In this document: positions 1 to 11,330 of the stretch, in pieces | How the letters are laid out: each line of letters opens with the position of its first letter | How positions within the stretch are numbered: position 1 is the first letter of the stretch | Origin: Calliopum simillimum | Taxonomy: Eukaryota > Arthropoda > Insecta > Diptera > Lauxaniidae | Assembly (NCBI GenBank): GCA_951812925.1 | Contig: OX638369.1 | Location: forward strand, 20,737,329-20,801,328 | Reading direction: 5' to 3' | Length of the DNA: 64,000 nucleotides | Notes under the pieces: generated by a model | What the model was told of the DNA's origin: nothing | The model's input: the letters and a program-made list of their open reading frames with translations, nothing else | The model's database searches: none | Position numbers and translations under genes: made by a program

Positions 1-66
1 ACAATAATAACAGCAGCAGCAGCAACATTAACTATAACAAACAACAACAACAGCAACAACAATCAG
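1..66. repeat. CAA/CAG trinucleotide tract
   Basis: Short interrupted run of CAG and CAA triplets at the very start of the window. Similar triplet tracts recur through the window and account for many leucine- or glutamine-rich chance reading frames. Confidence 0.85.
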
Positions 67-1420
67 AATTAGAATCACTGAAATTTGAAGATTTTGTCTC
101 AGTGCCCTAATTAATTTTACGTTCCATGGAAAATCATTGTTTTTGTCTACTTTAATGCTTTTGTTGTTGCCGCCACTGCCGCTGCTGTTGTTGGTGCTGT
201 TATTGTTGATGACTATAACGATGATGATGATGATGATGTTGCTGTTGGGAATGTATCAACTCTCACTTGGGGTGTTTACCGTGTCCACGTACATGGCTTT
301 TGCCAATAGCTGGAAATTGAAATACAACTTGTCACCAAATTTAAATGAAATTGATCACAGTCGAAAAGTTTAGAGAGTGATATGTCACTGCAGTATAATG
401 GGTGATTTGAAAAATGTATCAGAAACTTAATGGCTTCGAGCATTAAATACTAAATCGTATGCCTCTTATTATACTGTTTGCTTTTTAAGAATTCAAAATT
501 TGGCTTGCGTTGCAATCAAAACCTCATATAATAATTTGTACCGCTTTAAATGCCCTTTTGATAGTTGTTCATTGAAGATGTTCGGGATATTCATATCTTT
601 GCCTAGTTGTCCGACTTTGTCGGAGTGTCATATCCTTCCTTAGAGTCCAACAACGAATATGCAGCCACGCTTTTTTTGTAAATGGTTATCCGACAAAACC
701 CTGCCTTCAATTGAGTATCGTGTTTTGTACTTCGATCTTATTAGGTTTTTTCCCGGCCACAGATGTTTTTAATGGAACACAAAGCAGATAATCTTAGCTA
801 TTTTACCAATAAAAAAACCTCAAGTGCCAAGGTTTCGATTTTTCGGCGCACAGATATACATGTTTTGGAAAAAACAGAAGGAGTTCTCCTATAACAATAA
901 AATTTCACATTTCCAAAAATGGGCATGACAAGTGAAGGGACACGCCTTCTTCCCATAGCAATGAAATGTTGCATGCTTAATAATATGTAGCTACTTAATA
1001 AAGAAATATTCTGAAAATAGGCGTGATACGTCAACGGTCACGCCTACCTCCTATAAAAAATGAAATAAAATTCTTTATCACTAAAGGTATGCAACACATT
1101 ACTTCCATAGGTATACATCACATATACAACTGGTTGTATTGAAAACTCGCATTGAAAATTGATAAATTGAATGATTTGCATGCAATATGTCGAACTTTTT
1201 TTGACTTAAATTGAAAGATTGGATATTCACCTTTAATATTTTATAGTAAGAAAATATAGAAAGACGTAGACGTTAAAAACATAGTAATTTTCTGAGGAAC
1301 CTTGCAAAAAAGTTTTACAATTATTTTGTTCCGTAAAACGTGTAAATGCCTCAAAAATCTCATAAATTCGTAAGAGCTGTCAAAACCAATATGAATTTCC
1401 TTAAAACGTGCAACGTACTT
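67..1420. other. No gene seen; AT-rich with weak repeat traces
   Basis: No supported gene. A TTG/CTG/GATGAT triplet-rich patch lies at about 160-245 and gives a spurious leucine/methionine-rich frame. Around 860-1065 are two weakly similar modules with a GGGCRTGA...CACGCC pattern, resembling decayed units seen again near 15990-16230 and 38930-39190. The rest is unassigned AT-rich sequence. Confidence 0.6.
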
Positions 1421-2094
1421 AGTGATGTGCAAACCAAGACCAAAACCATAGCACTCTTGATCTCGATCTGGGACATTAAGTTTTAGTCTTGGTTTTAATA
1501 TTGAGACTTGGTCTTTTTTTTTTTTGGGTTAAGAGCTACTCCAATAGCTTTTGGAATCTCCAAAAGGTTGGTCTTGATCTTGGGCATTAAGTCTTGGTCT
1601 TGACATTAAGTCTTATGTCCCATACAGATGACAACTTAAATCTAGATTATAACGTAATAATTTGAATCTTTTTATTGCATGATTTTAGGCATTTTTTAAA
1701 CACATATTTCATAGACATTGACTAAAAGAAAATTTCCCAATTCAGGGTCCAACAAATTCTAGTTAGCTTTTTTTATGCTTAACTCACTATTAATCTTGAT
1801 TTTGATGTTTTAGAATTTTTTGCCCCTGAATTGGAAAATTTTCTTTTAGTCAATGTCTATTAAATATGTGTTTAAAAAATGCCTAAAGTCATGCAGTAAA
1901 AGGTTTCACATTATTGCGTCTATAATTTAGATAAGTGCTGTCGTCTGTCTGGGGCATTAGTCTTGATCTTGGGCTTGAAGAAATTTCTGTAGATTGTTGA
2001 ATATTCAAAATTTCTAAACCTTATTTTCACAAAGCAGTTTTCGAATTGAAAGTAGATTTTATGCTTGAAAGGGGCGTGACACACCTAGTATATA

Positions 2095-3309
2095 AAGGGT
2101 GATCCAGTACGAGGTCCCTTTTCCAACTGGGTTGTTTTGACAGATGTTATGTGTCAAATGGCTTGTCCATATGACGTTTGTGTTCAGTATTCAAGGTTTA
2201 TTAATTGTGTAAACTTACTTCCAAAATCAGTCATCAGAGAATGTTATAGAGTTCTGCAACATCATATTGGTCGTTATGAGCGTCCAACTGAGCGCAATAT
2301 TCGTAACACCTTCACCAGATTACACTATTGGACATTCATCATTCAACCAGAGTGCATAGAGCCCGTAATTTAGAGAATATTGCTGCAGTAGCAGAGAGAG
2401 TTCGTGAAAACCGTGAACAATCCATTCGTCGCCGATTTCAGGCTTTGGGCATCTCTTATGGATCATTGTGGCGTATCTTGAGGCGTGATCTTAGTCAGAA
2501 GGCCTATAAAATGCAGCTCGTACAAGAATTGAAGCCGGTTGATTTTGGTGTACGTTTTAATTTCGGTTCATGGGCCTTACAACAACTTCAAATTGATACA
2601 TTATTTTATCGAAAAATTGTGTTTAGCGACGAAGCTCATTTCGGGTTGAACGGCTGCGTTGACAAGCTAAATTGCCATATTTGGTACAATGAACAACCAG
2701 AAGCAATCCAAGAGTTTCCAATGTATCCCGATAAATGTACTGTTTAGTGTGGTTTATGGGAAGGAGGCATCATAGGACCTTATTTCTTCAAAAATGTGGA
2801 TGCAGCCAGTGTTACGGTCAATAATAATAATATCCTGAATTTTAGGCAACCGACCTCTGGTTTCAACAGGATGGCGCAACATGCCATACAGATGGAGCAA
2901 CAATCGCTTTATTGAGGGAAACGTTCGATAAAAATATCTTCTCAAGAAATGCTCTTGTTAATTGGCCACCAAGATCATGTGATTTGACGCCATTGGATTA
3001 CTTTCTTTGGGGATATGTTAAATCACTTGATTATGTCGACAATCTCGAAACTTTTGACGCTTTGGAAATCAACATAACTCGTGTCTTTCAAGGATTACCG
3101 GTCGATATGCTCGAAAGAGTTGTCGAAAATTGGACCCACAGAATAAACCATTTAAGAGCTAGTCGTGGGCAACATTTGAACGAAATAATTTTTAAGCATT
3201 GAGTTGTAGGAACCGAAATATCATTCCAAATAAAGATTTGCATCAATACATTGATTTTTATGAATTTTATTTAGAAAACAAAGTAGTAAGCTCTTATTGG
3301 ATCACCGTT
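2095..3309 (+). mobile_element. Degenerate mariner-like element, family B copy 1
   Basis: The element is bounded by TA dinucleotides (2093-2094 and 3310-3311). Its inverted termini are AAGGGTGATCCAGTACGAGG on the left and, reading inward from the right, AACGGTGATCCAATAAGAGC. It contains a broken transposase gene. A second copy with matching ends lies at 35181-36471 in the opposite orientation. The ends share the AAGGGTG start of the intact mariner at 25753-27055 but differ after it, so this is a sister subfamily. Confidence 0.85.
2196..3202 (+). pseudogene. Mariner-like transposase fossil (family B, copy 1)
   Basis: This is a decayed IS630/Tc1/mariner DDE transposase. Recognisable blocks in order are: an N-terminal helix-turn-helix stretch with VIRECYRV, the QLVQELKP linker motif, the first catalytic block FSDEAHFGLNG, then WFQQDGATCHT carrying the second Asp, then PPRSCDLTPLDYFLWGYVKS carrying the third Asp. 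It ends at EIIFKH and a stop. The spacing between the second and third Asp is 36 residues, the same as in the intact relative at 25858-26943. The frame is broken by a TAG after the CTV block (about 2745), by frame changes near 2330, and by a replaced stretch around 2820-2850 (ATAATAATAATA). The start codon region around 2196 is also eroded. No functional protein is expected. Confidence 0.9.
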
Positions 3310-3440
3310 TATAAATTACAAAGACTGTAAAGCAGTTTCGTTTTTTATGATCATCGTGACCAAGACCAAAACCATAGCAGTCTTGATATTGGTTTTGGTC
3401 TCGAAAAATTACCAAGGCCAAGACTAATTTTGCTCATCAC

Positions 3441-5051
3441 TTAACATATTGAAGGAAGCTGTTTTTCTCAATGTAACTGTTTTTTGGAGTCTTGGATTAT
3501 CTTGCCATCTTCGATTTTGAACCCATGAGTGAACCATAGCTGTGAGCCCTGTTTTATATTTATATCATTCTTTCTTCTAATCCTCTATTGATTTAACTTC
3601 TTCATTTTTCTTTTTGCTTTCAAACAGGTTTAATAGTTGGTAGGATAGAAAATAATAATTCTTTTGCATAAGAGCATAATTGTTAAGAGTAAGTCTTGCA
3701 TAGCTTTAGGCATAATTTGATGAAACTAAGTATAATCGTTAGTTTGTACAAACAAAATGGATTTCTGAGATACTTAAGTTTTAAGTTGTTGTATTTTATA
3801 ATCCTATGAACTACTTCGTATGCAAACAACATTTTGTAATATTTGTGTCTTAATAAAACGTTCTTTTCACTAAAATAACTCTTTTTTTTAAATTTCTTGG
3901 ATCTATAAAAAACCTAAACTTTTTTCGGGAGTTTTCGATTTTTGAAGATATTTTTTTTTGGCATATCTACATTTGGTACTCGACTTCTTTCTGCGGAATT
4001 CTCAGCAAAGGCGTCCAACCATCTAAATTATTTCTCCAAAGTTCCGTAAAACACAAAATTCCGATGAAAGACTTGTGGTTAGAAACACTGTCATAATAAA
4101 ATGATTCGTAATAAATGTCATACAGACATATGTATGTTATGTCCAACCAATAAATCTGCATCAAGAATTTCATGATAAATGCTCTTGGGTTTCTTTCGTC
4201 TCTTCCTTGTATAACTTCTAAAAATTTTCCACGAAAAATGTTTTTTAATATTATATGACATATTTATAGGCAACAATTGGCATTAAAGCCCACTAGTTTG
4301 AGGACTACAATTGCTGTTGTTGCTGCAATTGCCATAGTAATGCTAATGGATGTGTCCAAAGTGTCCATCAAAAAAAAGAAGAAAAAAAAAAGCTTTAGAA
4401 TATTTCATCCATATATTGTTCCAAAGATAAACCAGGCATAGCATAACATCAACAACAGCAGCATCAACATCAACATCATCATCATCATCGCCTTGGATAC
4501 AGGGTGGAAATTATGCAAATGAGTTGGTGATTTTTAGATTGTTTATGCTCTGCTTCTATACATGTAGTTGGTGATGTTGTTGTTGTTGGTACTTTTACTT
4601 TTTTTGTTTTTATTGTTTTCTTTATGTTTTGTTTTGGTATTGTTTTACTTTTTGTTTTGGTTCGGAAAAATTCCCTTGACGCATAAGAATCTTTGCTGTT
4701 CTGTTCACAGTTTACCGAATGAAGATCGAAGACCGGCAAAAATTTACATTTTTTTTCTTCTTCTTCTTTTTCTTTATTTGGGTTGCAGTGAAATTGAGTG
4801 CAAAAGTGGGTAAATGTTTCGCGAGCTCGTTAAATATTATTGTTGCGGTGGGGGATGAGAGTAATTGAAGCGGGGACGAGGAATTTTTAAAATTTGTTGG
4901 TATTGTTTTATAGGTCAAAAGCAAATGTACATATGTGTATGTGTTAGCATGTTAAATTAAGCGTTGTTGTAAATTAAGTTGTGTCCTAAAGGGATAATAG
5001 GACATTATGTTAATTTGGTATTTAAAATTTTTGGATGGATATTTGGGAAGA
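3441..5051. other. No gene seen; triplet-rich patches
   Basis: Unassigned AT-rich DNA. A CAACAT/CATCAT/CAGCAG tract lies at about 4446-4490, and a TTGTTG-to-TTTTGTTTT pyrimidine/guanine-rich tract at about 4570-4660. The 68- to 84-residue open frames here are low-complexity and overlap on both strands, so none is called. Confidence 0.6.
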
Positions 5052-5415
5052 GTGTCCCATAACTCACGCAAGATTTGAATTTGATGCGATTTGTGTGGTA
5101 AATTGTTGTCAGCCAAATTAGAAAACAACTTAACAGCTGAGAGTTTGAAGTTAAAAAAACTGTATTTACAGAGGCGATTTAACTCTGCATCAACGGAACA
5201 TAGCCATATTTATGCAAAACGGTCATTGAAAATTTTGAGAAAAGAGTGCGTTTGTGTCAGCTACTGTCAGAACTGTGGAGGTCAACTGCCCAATGTGTTA
5301 CTTCATACCTTATAACTTTATTTTAAGTTCTTTATGTTTCATTAAAAAAAGATACAATTCAAAAAGAAAAGTATGTTTTTTATATCATTCAAATCTTGCG
5401 TGAGTTATGGGACAC
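5052..5415. mobile_element. MITE with 29-bp perfect terminal inverted repeats
   Basis: The left end (5052-5080) starts GTGTCCCATAACTCACGCAA. The right end (5387-5415) is its exact complement over 29 bases by eye. The element is about 364 bp. A 74-aa open frame inside (5091-5315) has no recognisable similarity and is probably fortuitous. No clear target duplication was found. Confidence 0.8.
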
Positions 5416-6586
5416 CTTTTAATAGTGCATAAGTGTTAGAGGTTTGCTTAAAAAACCATTGAATTTTTGAATTGTAGGCAGGAATTTAAAATGTTCAATT
5501 TAATTCATTCACATACAATCAAAATTCTTTAATTTCAATAATAGCTTTTTGATATATCCAGTCAGATTTGTCTTGATATAGAGCATTTTGACCTTTGAAC
5601 TATTGTGTAAGTTGTCCCTCCGCATATAATGCATATATTTTCAAACATTTGTACTTAAATTATAAAAATAAATTTACCATTTTTGAAATCTATAAAATTT
5701 TCTTCGTTCTACATAGCATTGAATTCTGATAAAGCCTATAACTATGTGAACATACTAAATACTTTTACACACGCATACAAACGCGCACAATTTCAAAAGG
5801 AAGTCAAACAAGTGAAGAGAACACGAACGACGGCAGCAGCAGCAACAGCAGCAGCACTGCAAATGATTGCGTGCAAATCGATGCCGCAGAACGCAGGAAG
5901 TACGTGGAGGTGAGTGAAAATGAAATGTATGCGGGGCTGGGGACGGGGGGTTGGCAACAACGATAACATTAACAATGATAGCGCTGGAAATGCTGGCAGC
6001 AATTTAAGTTGAAGCAATGAAAACAACAACAACAACAAGTATCGAGAACATACAAATTTTATACTGCGTTATGTGATCCCGATCATCCCTTTTGGCCAGC
6101 ATTGTATGCACACGCACTAACGCAGCACCAATACCATCAATGATAATGTTGCTTCTTAACCCAACGTAAGCTTGATGTCCTTAAATTGTTGGCACAAAAC
6201 AAGCCCAATATATCAAGAATGTTGAACTTGCTGTAGAAGCGCCTGTAACTATGCAATTGAAAATAATAACAGCGGTCTGCAAATTTACAACTCTTTTTTC
6301 CATTCTCAAAATTTTCAGCAGATGATGGAAGCTTTGGGGTTTCCTATTTACGAATTTGAAGGTTTTTTTTCTATCACATCAGGATACCGAGTTATCTTTG
6401 CTTTAAATTGCTGAAAGCGTTGTATTTAGTCATATAGCGAACTTCCAGTAGGACTTGCACTATCCAGGCACTGCTTTACTCTAAGTGATTCTAAAATGGA
6501 AAACCATTGGAGCAATAAGGAATGTGCATAATAGTTCGTACTACTTTATTTCTAGAAAATTTTACTAGCATTCAAATATAGTACAT
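5416..6586. other. No gene seen
   Basis: Unassigned sequence with a GCAGCAGCAACAGCAGCAGC tract near 5832-5856 and AACAACAACAACAAC near 6022-6040. Overlapping frames on both strands around 5683-6038 are products of these triplets. Confidence 0.55.
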
Positions 6587-6850
6587 CGACGGCTTATATT
6601 CAATACACTCTATCTACAAAAACACAATTTTTCAGGAGAGCAAAAAAACTGTTTTATCCGCTATTTTTTATAGTGTTAATCAAAAGAAGTACTACGATAT
6701 TAATTAAAAAGAGCCACTAGATCCTTCAAATAAAAAAATTAAAAAAAATCTTAGTTATTCGCCTTATTATAGCAGATAGAGGATATTGCAATTCAAATAT
6801 AATATAAAATGCGTGTTCAAACAAGCAGATAGAGCCTATTGCTCCAGTTA

Positions 6851-7161
6851 ATGATGAGCAAAATTAGTCTTGATCTTGATTCTTGGTCTTGGTCTCGGTA
6901 TTAGACCAAGACGCTGGTATCATTGCTAGACCAAGACTTCTGTGGTCTTGGTCTTGCTCAGGATTATCATCAAGACCAAGACTGCTTTTTAGTCTTTCGA
7001 ATTTATAGTTAATAGGTGTGTCACGCTCGTTTAAGCATAAAATCATTTCTCAATTCGAAATTTGGCATCTTTGAGACCAAGACTTAATCACCAAGACACA
7101 ATATGCAAGACCAAGACCAAGACTGCTATGATCTTGGTCTTGGTCATGGTTTGCTCACCAC
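6851..7161. mobile_element. CAAGACC-rich MITE, copy B
   Basis: The ends ATGATGAGCAAAATTAGTC and (complement) GTGGTGAGCAAACCATGACC frame repeated TTGGTCTTGGTC/CAAGACCAAGAC motifs. The core includes ATTTGGCATCTTT, also seen in copy C at 32435. About 311 bp and the best preserved copy in the window. It is nested in the element at 6587-8065. Confidence 0.7.
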
Positions 7162-7382
7162 TAATCCCAGTCCACCATAAACTGCTATAAAAAACTAGGG
7201 CGCAAGACTATGGCGGGGCGGGGAGTAGGGAATAAAGACCCTTGCTCCTGGGTACATCTACTTTCTACTAACTTGGTGTACTTTATATAAAAATCAGAGC
7301 TCAGATTTCAGTTCTCATGTTTTGCATTCACAAGTCCGTCTGGATACCGCTCTAATACCCAGTTTCTTTTGATTCATATATA

Positions 7383-7650
7383 CAATTGAGGAGTGGCCTT
7401 ACCAAAGGGTCTAAGTACCATTTCGACGCAAAAGTAATCTCATACATATTATGTGCCATAATTATCAGTTATTTGACAGGTATAATTTTTTTAACATAAT
7501 GCCATCAATTCCACGCCATCGAGTCAATTTTTCGTGAAAACAGAAAACAATTATTATCATTTCTAACAAAATGTCACCCGATTCATATTATGACACAACT
7601 TTTGCCTCGAAATGGTACCTAGGCCCTTTGGTGCGGACACTCCTCAATTG
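7383..7650. mobile_element. MITE family with GCAAAAGTAAT sub-terminal block, copy 1
   Basis: Both ends read inward CAATTGAGGAGTG, then a block of ACCAAAGGG-CTA-GTACCATTTCGA-GCAAAAGT in inverted orientation. TA flanks both sides. The same sub-terminal block occurs in copies at 38088-38353 and 47943-48189. There is no coding capacity. Confidence 0.75.
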
Positions 7651-8130
7651 TATTAATTTTCAAATCAAGTTTAACCGATCGCGCCCATTTTTGATCACAG
7701 ATAGCCTAGTAATATTGCTTTCATCTGTACCAAATTTCATGCGTCTAGCCTTATCTGTTCGTTTACAGAAGGGCCAATCACGACTCAGCAGGGCTATCAA
7801 GGTTCAACATTCAAAACTGAAAAAATCAAGAAAATTTATTTTCGCCATTTAGAGCCGATTGACGACCGTTTGTCATGACCTTGTATATAACGGCCACCGA
7901 TTGCTGTAGATAGTGAATTTCTTTAAATGGAAAAATGTAGCTCTGGAAGCAAATTTTTCGTTTAGAATTAATATCATAGATGCCATTTGTCTCAATGAAG
8001 GTTTTACCATCAAAAACTTATTTTCGTGAAAATTGTAGATAGAGGGTATTGAATATAAGCCGTCGGACCTTTTACCTTACTGTTTTCGTCATATCAGAAT
8101 TTTCGAATAACCTTACAGTATAGTGATTTG

Positions 8131-9152
8131 ACTTACACCGCAGTACTTATTTTGAAAATTTTGCTTATACAGAAGGTACCACGACCTCTTATCCAAATTT
8201 CCATGCATAGCTTTTGCTCAGATCTTGTACTTACTGTTCTCAATGTCTGAGTGAAATTTAGTTGGATTATCTCAAAAAACGTTTTCTATATAGCATTTTG
8301 AAGCTTTCGCCCTCCTGTCCGAGTTCTCCTAGTTTTTGCTCAGAGCTTGCATTTACTCTTCTTAGTGTCTGAGTGAAATTTAGCTGGAGTATCTCAAAAA
8401 ACTTTTGCAGTATAGCATTTTGAAATTTTTGCTTAGATGGGAGGTGCCACGCCCTCTTATTCGAATTCACATATCTTTTGTTCAGATCTTGCACTTAGAG
8501 TTCTCAGTGTCTGAGTAAAATTTTATTAGATAAGCTCAAAAAACTTTTTCAGAAAAGCACTTTGAACCTTTTGTTTATATCGGAGGTGCCACGCCCTCTT
8601 GTCTGAGTTCGCCTTGTTTTTACTCAGAGCTTGCATTAACTCTTCTTAGTGTCTGAGTGACATTTAGTTGGAGCATCTCAAAAAACATTTTCAGCATAGC
8701 ATTTTGAAACTTTTGCTTAGATGGGAGGTGCCACGCCCTCTTGTCTGAGTTCGATTAGTTTTTGCTCTGAGCTTGCGCTTACCGTACCTATTATTTATGT
8801 GTATTTTGATTGCATTGTCGTGAAAAATAATCCGAAAGTTTCATTTTGAATATATTTTTTGTATGGGCAATAGGTGTGTCCGTTGTTTGATTTCGCTCAT
8901 TCTCAATCAGTATAGCTGACTTTTACAACGGAGGCAATGTGCCAAATTTTATCTAATTATCTTGCTCCCAAAAAATATCAAAAAGATTTCAACGGCCTGT
9001 TAGACATCCGGACAGATAGATAATATGGCCATATCGATTCAGGAGATGACGCTGACCAAGAATACATATACTTTTCTAAACTCAACACGCCTCCTTCTCT
9101 ACATTACAATCGGGAGGACAAAGTGAATATACCCTGGGTGTAGGGTTTAAAA
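8131..9152 (+). mobile_element. Mini-me/INE-1-like element, copy 1 (five internal modules)
   Basis: The 5' part is eroded (ACACCGCAGTAC matches the CTACACTGCAGTA start of better copies). Five degenerate modules of about 135-144 bp follow, each with the GGTGCCACGCCCTCTTGT block (about 8179, 8310, 8444, 8588, 8730). The conserved 3' part has ATGGCCATATCGATTCAGGA, GACGCTGACCAAGAATACAT, and the terminal TACCCTGGGTGTAGGGT hairpin-like end. The tetranucleotide tract is reduced to GGACAGATAGATAA. Similarity to dipteran mini-me/INE-1 rests on the core motif and layout. Confidence 0.8.
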
Positions 9153-9198
9153 ATAAACGAACCATACAAGAACTATTATATTCAAACAAAAAAAAAAA

Positions 9199-9770
9199 AC
9201 TAGTAAGGGTGTAACATTTGGCCTGGCCAAACAATAAATACCCTACACTGCAGTGTTTTGAAAATTTTGCTTATATGGGAGGTGCCACGTCCTCTTGTCT
9301 GATTTCACCTAGTTCTTGTTGAGAGCTTGCATTTATAGTTCTAAGTGTCTGAGTAAAATTTAGTTTGATTATCTCAAAAAACGCTTTTAGTAAAGCGTTT
9401 AAAAGATTTTGCTTGTATAGAAGATGCCACGCCCTCTTGTTCGAATCCGCCCAGTTTTTGCTCAGAGCTTGCGCTAATAATTCGTAGTATTTAAGTGTAT
9501 TTTGGTTGAATTGTTGTGAAAAATACTCCTAAAGTTGCATTTCACTCATTTTCAATCCCACGACCTAACTTTTACAACAAAGCCAACGCATCAAATTTCA
9601 TTGAATTATCATGGTTAGTTTTCATGCCAGACAAACGGACATGGCTATAACGATACAGGAGGTGACGCTGATCAAGAATATATATACTTTTCTATATCTG
9701 GCACGCCTCCTTCTCTGCGTTGCAAACGGAAGGACAAAGTGAATATACCCTGGGTGCTGGGTATAAAAAC
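9199..9770 (+). mobile_element. Mini-me/INE-1-like element, copy 2 (two modules)
   Basis: The 5' end is ACTAGTAAGGGTGTAACATT followed by the palindromic TTGGCCTGGCCAA and TACCCTACACTGCAGTG. Two internal modules (about 9283 and 9427) follow. The 3' core is CGATACAGGAGGTGACGCTG, the TATATATAC run, and the TACCCTGGGTGCTGGGTATA end. It lies directly downstream of copy 1 in the same orientation. Confidence 0.8.
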
Positions 9771-9774
9771 AAAA

Positions 9775-9872
9775 AAAAAAACGAACTTACCTCACTTGGA
9801 TTTGAACCAGAGTCCTTCCGCGTGATAGATAGAAGAATATTGTTAGACCTCTCCACCACTAATCTATACGAT
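9775..9872 (-). ncRNA. Possible tRNA-like (SINE head) sequence
   Basis: Read on the minus strand, an A-box-like TAGTGGTGGAGAGGTC is followed about 50 bases later by GGTTCAAATCC, which matches the Pol III B-box consensus (GGTTCRANTCC). A T-run follows immediately. This is the pattern of a tRNA-derived SINE head or a decayed tRNA. It abuts the A-rich 3' end of the mini-me-like copy 2. No cloverleaf was established, so confidence is low. Confidence 0.35.
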
Positions 9873-10817
9873 GAAGAGATATCAAATTTGTATATTAAGC
9901 ATATGTCTGATGAAACATAAATGTTTTTGCTGGAATTATAAAGTCAAAATGGTTAAGTAAGGTAATTTTCAGTTTCGTACTGCTACATTCGCTTTATCCA
10001 AAAATTTCAACTAAGCCTAAAATGGTACAATTTGCAGTTTAAATGGGTTAAGGATGTAGCAACGGAAGGTAGCCTGGCGTTTTTTTTCTAAAGTAATAGA
10101 AAAAATAGCAGCGCTCCACATTGATTTGGGGTTGAGTTACCAGCATACCATTTTACAAGAAGGCATAGACCAAAAATTCAAAAGAAAAAAAAAAAAAAAT
10201 GAAAACTTAAATTCTATAACGACAAAAAACTTTGGCCACCAACGCATCGTACGTACTAAACTTTGATGTGATGTTTTCGGAAGGAAAAAAATTTTTAAAG
10301 TGGCAGAGAGGTAATTTTCGGGCTATTTTTTATTTGTCGATTCAAGTACCTAAACATTTTTTTTTTCTAAGCGTGCACACATTTATAGGGATGCACGACG
10401 ACCATGACCAAAAACCAACGCTATAGAGAGGTTGGTTGATATGTTGCCCGCCAAAAGTATGGCCTGACATGCTGCTGTTGTTGATGATAATGACGGTAGC
10501 TGCTGCTGCTGCTGATACTGCCACTGTTGATGATGATGATGAAAGGCCACAACACATGCGAACTAAAGTTTTCAATGTGCTTCACTTTTCATGTGTATGT
10601 ATGTGTGCTTGTGTTGGTATTTTATAGCATACCTTGGTAACAATTTAACAAGTGGGCTATAATTTTATAGCACATATTTACAATGTGAAAGGTGGTGCAA
10701 AAAGTTGTTTTCTTTGGTAAACTATAAAAACATTAAATAGAGCCAATAAAATACAGTGCAAAAAATTGAGGGGAAACTAATCTGAATTTAATCTCAATAA
10801 GTTTTTCAGTAATTCAT
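9873..10817. other. No gene seen; CTG/GAT triplet tract
   Basis: Unassigned. A triplet-rich stretch at about 10470-10545 (CTGCTGTTG, then CTGCTGCTGCTG, then GATGATGATGATG) gives overlapping spurious frames on both strands. Confidence 0.55.
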
Positions 10818-11004
10818 GGTCGCTGATTTCGAATCTGGTAACCATGTTTTCCTATCCGGTTTTAGATCCGAAGTATCTTTGATTTAAGGTGCAGAAAACG
10901 CAAAAATTTAAATACAGTAGTTCCTGGATATAAGCCATATGACTGAAAATAGCGTTTTCTGCACTTTAAATTAAAAACGGTCACCAGATTCGGAATCAGC
11001 GACC
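10818..11004. mobile_element. Short inverted-repeat element (MITE)
   Basis: The termini GGTCGCTGATTTCGAATCTG (10818) and (complement) GGTCGCTGATTCCGAATCTG (ending 11004) are inverted. A second inner inverted pair is built on GTGCAGAAAACGC. About 187 bp. Fragments with the same inner block (AAAGTGCAGAAAACGCTTT) occur near 21058 and 21299. Confidence 0.7.
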
Positions 11005-11065
11005 TTGTATTAGCCAAAAGAGTTATCGAAATCAAATTCAGATTTTTGTGTTGCACAGTGTAATC

Positions 11066-11330
11066 AGAAAAGAAAAGAAAAGAAAAGAAAAGAAAAGAAA
11101 AGAAAAGAAAAGAAAAGAAAAGAAAAGAAAAGAAAAGAAAAGAAAAGAAAAGAAAAGAAAAGAAAAGAAAAGAAAAGAAAAGAAAAGAAAAGAAAAGAAA
11201 AGAAAAGAAAAGAAAAGAAAAGAAAAGAAAAGAAAAGAAAAGAAAAGAAAAGAAAAGAAAAGAAAAGAAAAGAAAAGAAAAGAAAAGAAAAGAAAAGAAA
11301 AGAAAAGAAAAGAAAAGAAAAGAAAAGAAA
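11066..11330. repeat. (AGAAA)n pentanucleotide microsatellite, 53 units
   Basis: 265 uninterrupted bases of the AGAAA unit. The 96-aa and 93-aa open frames across it (Arg-Lys-Glu-Lys-Lys and Phe/Ser/Leu repeats) are consequences of a period not divisible by three in a stop-free unit and are not genes. Confidence 0.98.

Larger units (their letters stand above)
1422..3440. mobile_element. MITE-like element rich in CAAGACC motifs, copy A, split by a mariner
   Basis: The outer ends are inverted: GTGATGTGCAAA at 1422 and TTTGCTCATCAC ending at 3440. They are flanked by TTA on both sides, a possible 3-bp target duplication. The body consists of many copies of CAAGACCAAGAC and its complement (about 1430-2000 and 3355-3430). 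The mariner at 2095-3309 is inserted in the middle, so this element is older. Related copies lie at 6851-7161 and 32240-32627. A TTA/TWA target would fit PIF/Harbinger-type mobilisation, but this is inference from one copy. Confidence 0.6.
6587..8065. mobile_element. Inverted-terminus element of about 1.5 kb hosting two nested MITEs
   Basis: The left terminus CGACGGCTTATATTCAATAC (6587) and the right terminus (ending 8065) are complementary over about 33 bases with one mismatch, both running into CTCTATCTACAA. The AGATAGAGG-TATTG motif recurs internally near 6771 and 6826. Two younger MITEs lie inside it (6851-7161 and 7383-7650). No transposase is visible, so it is non-autonomous or eroded. 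Confidence 0.65.
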
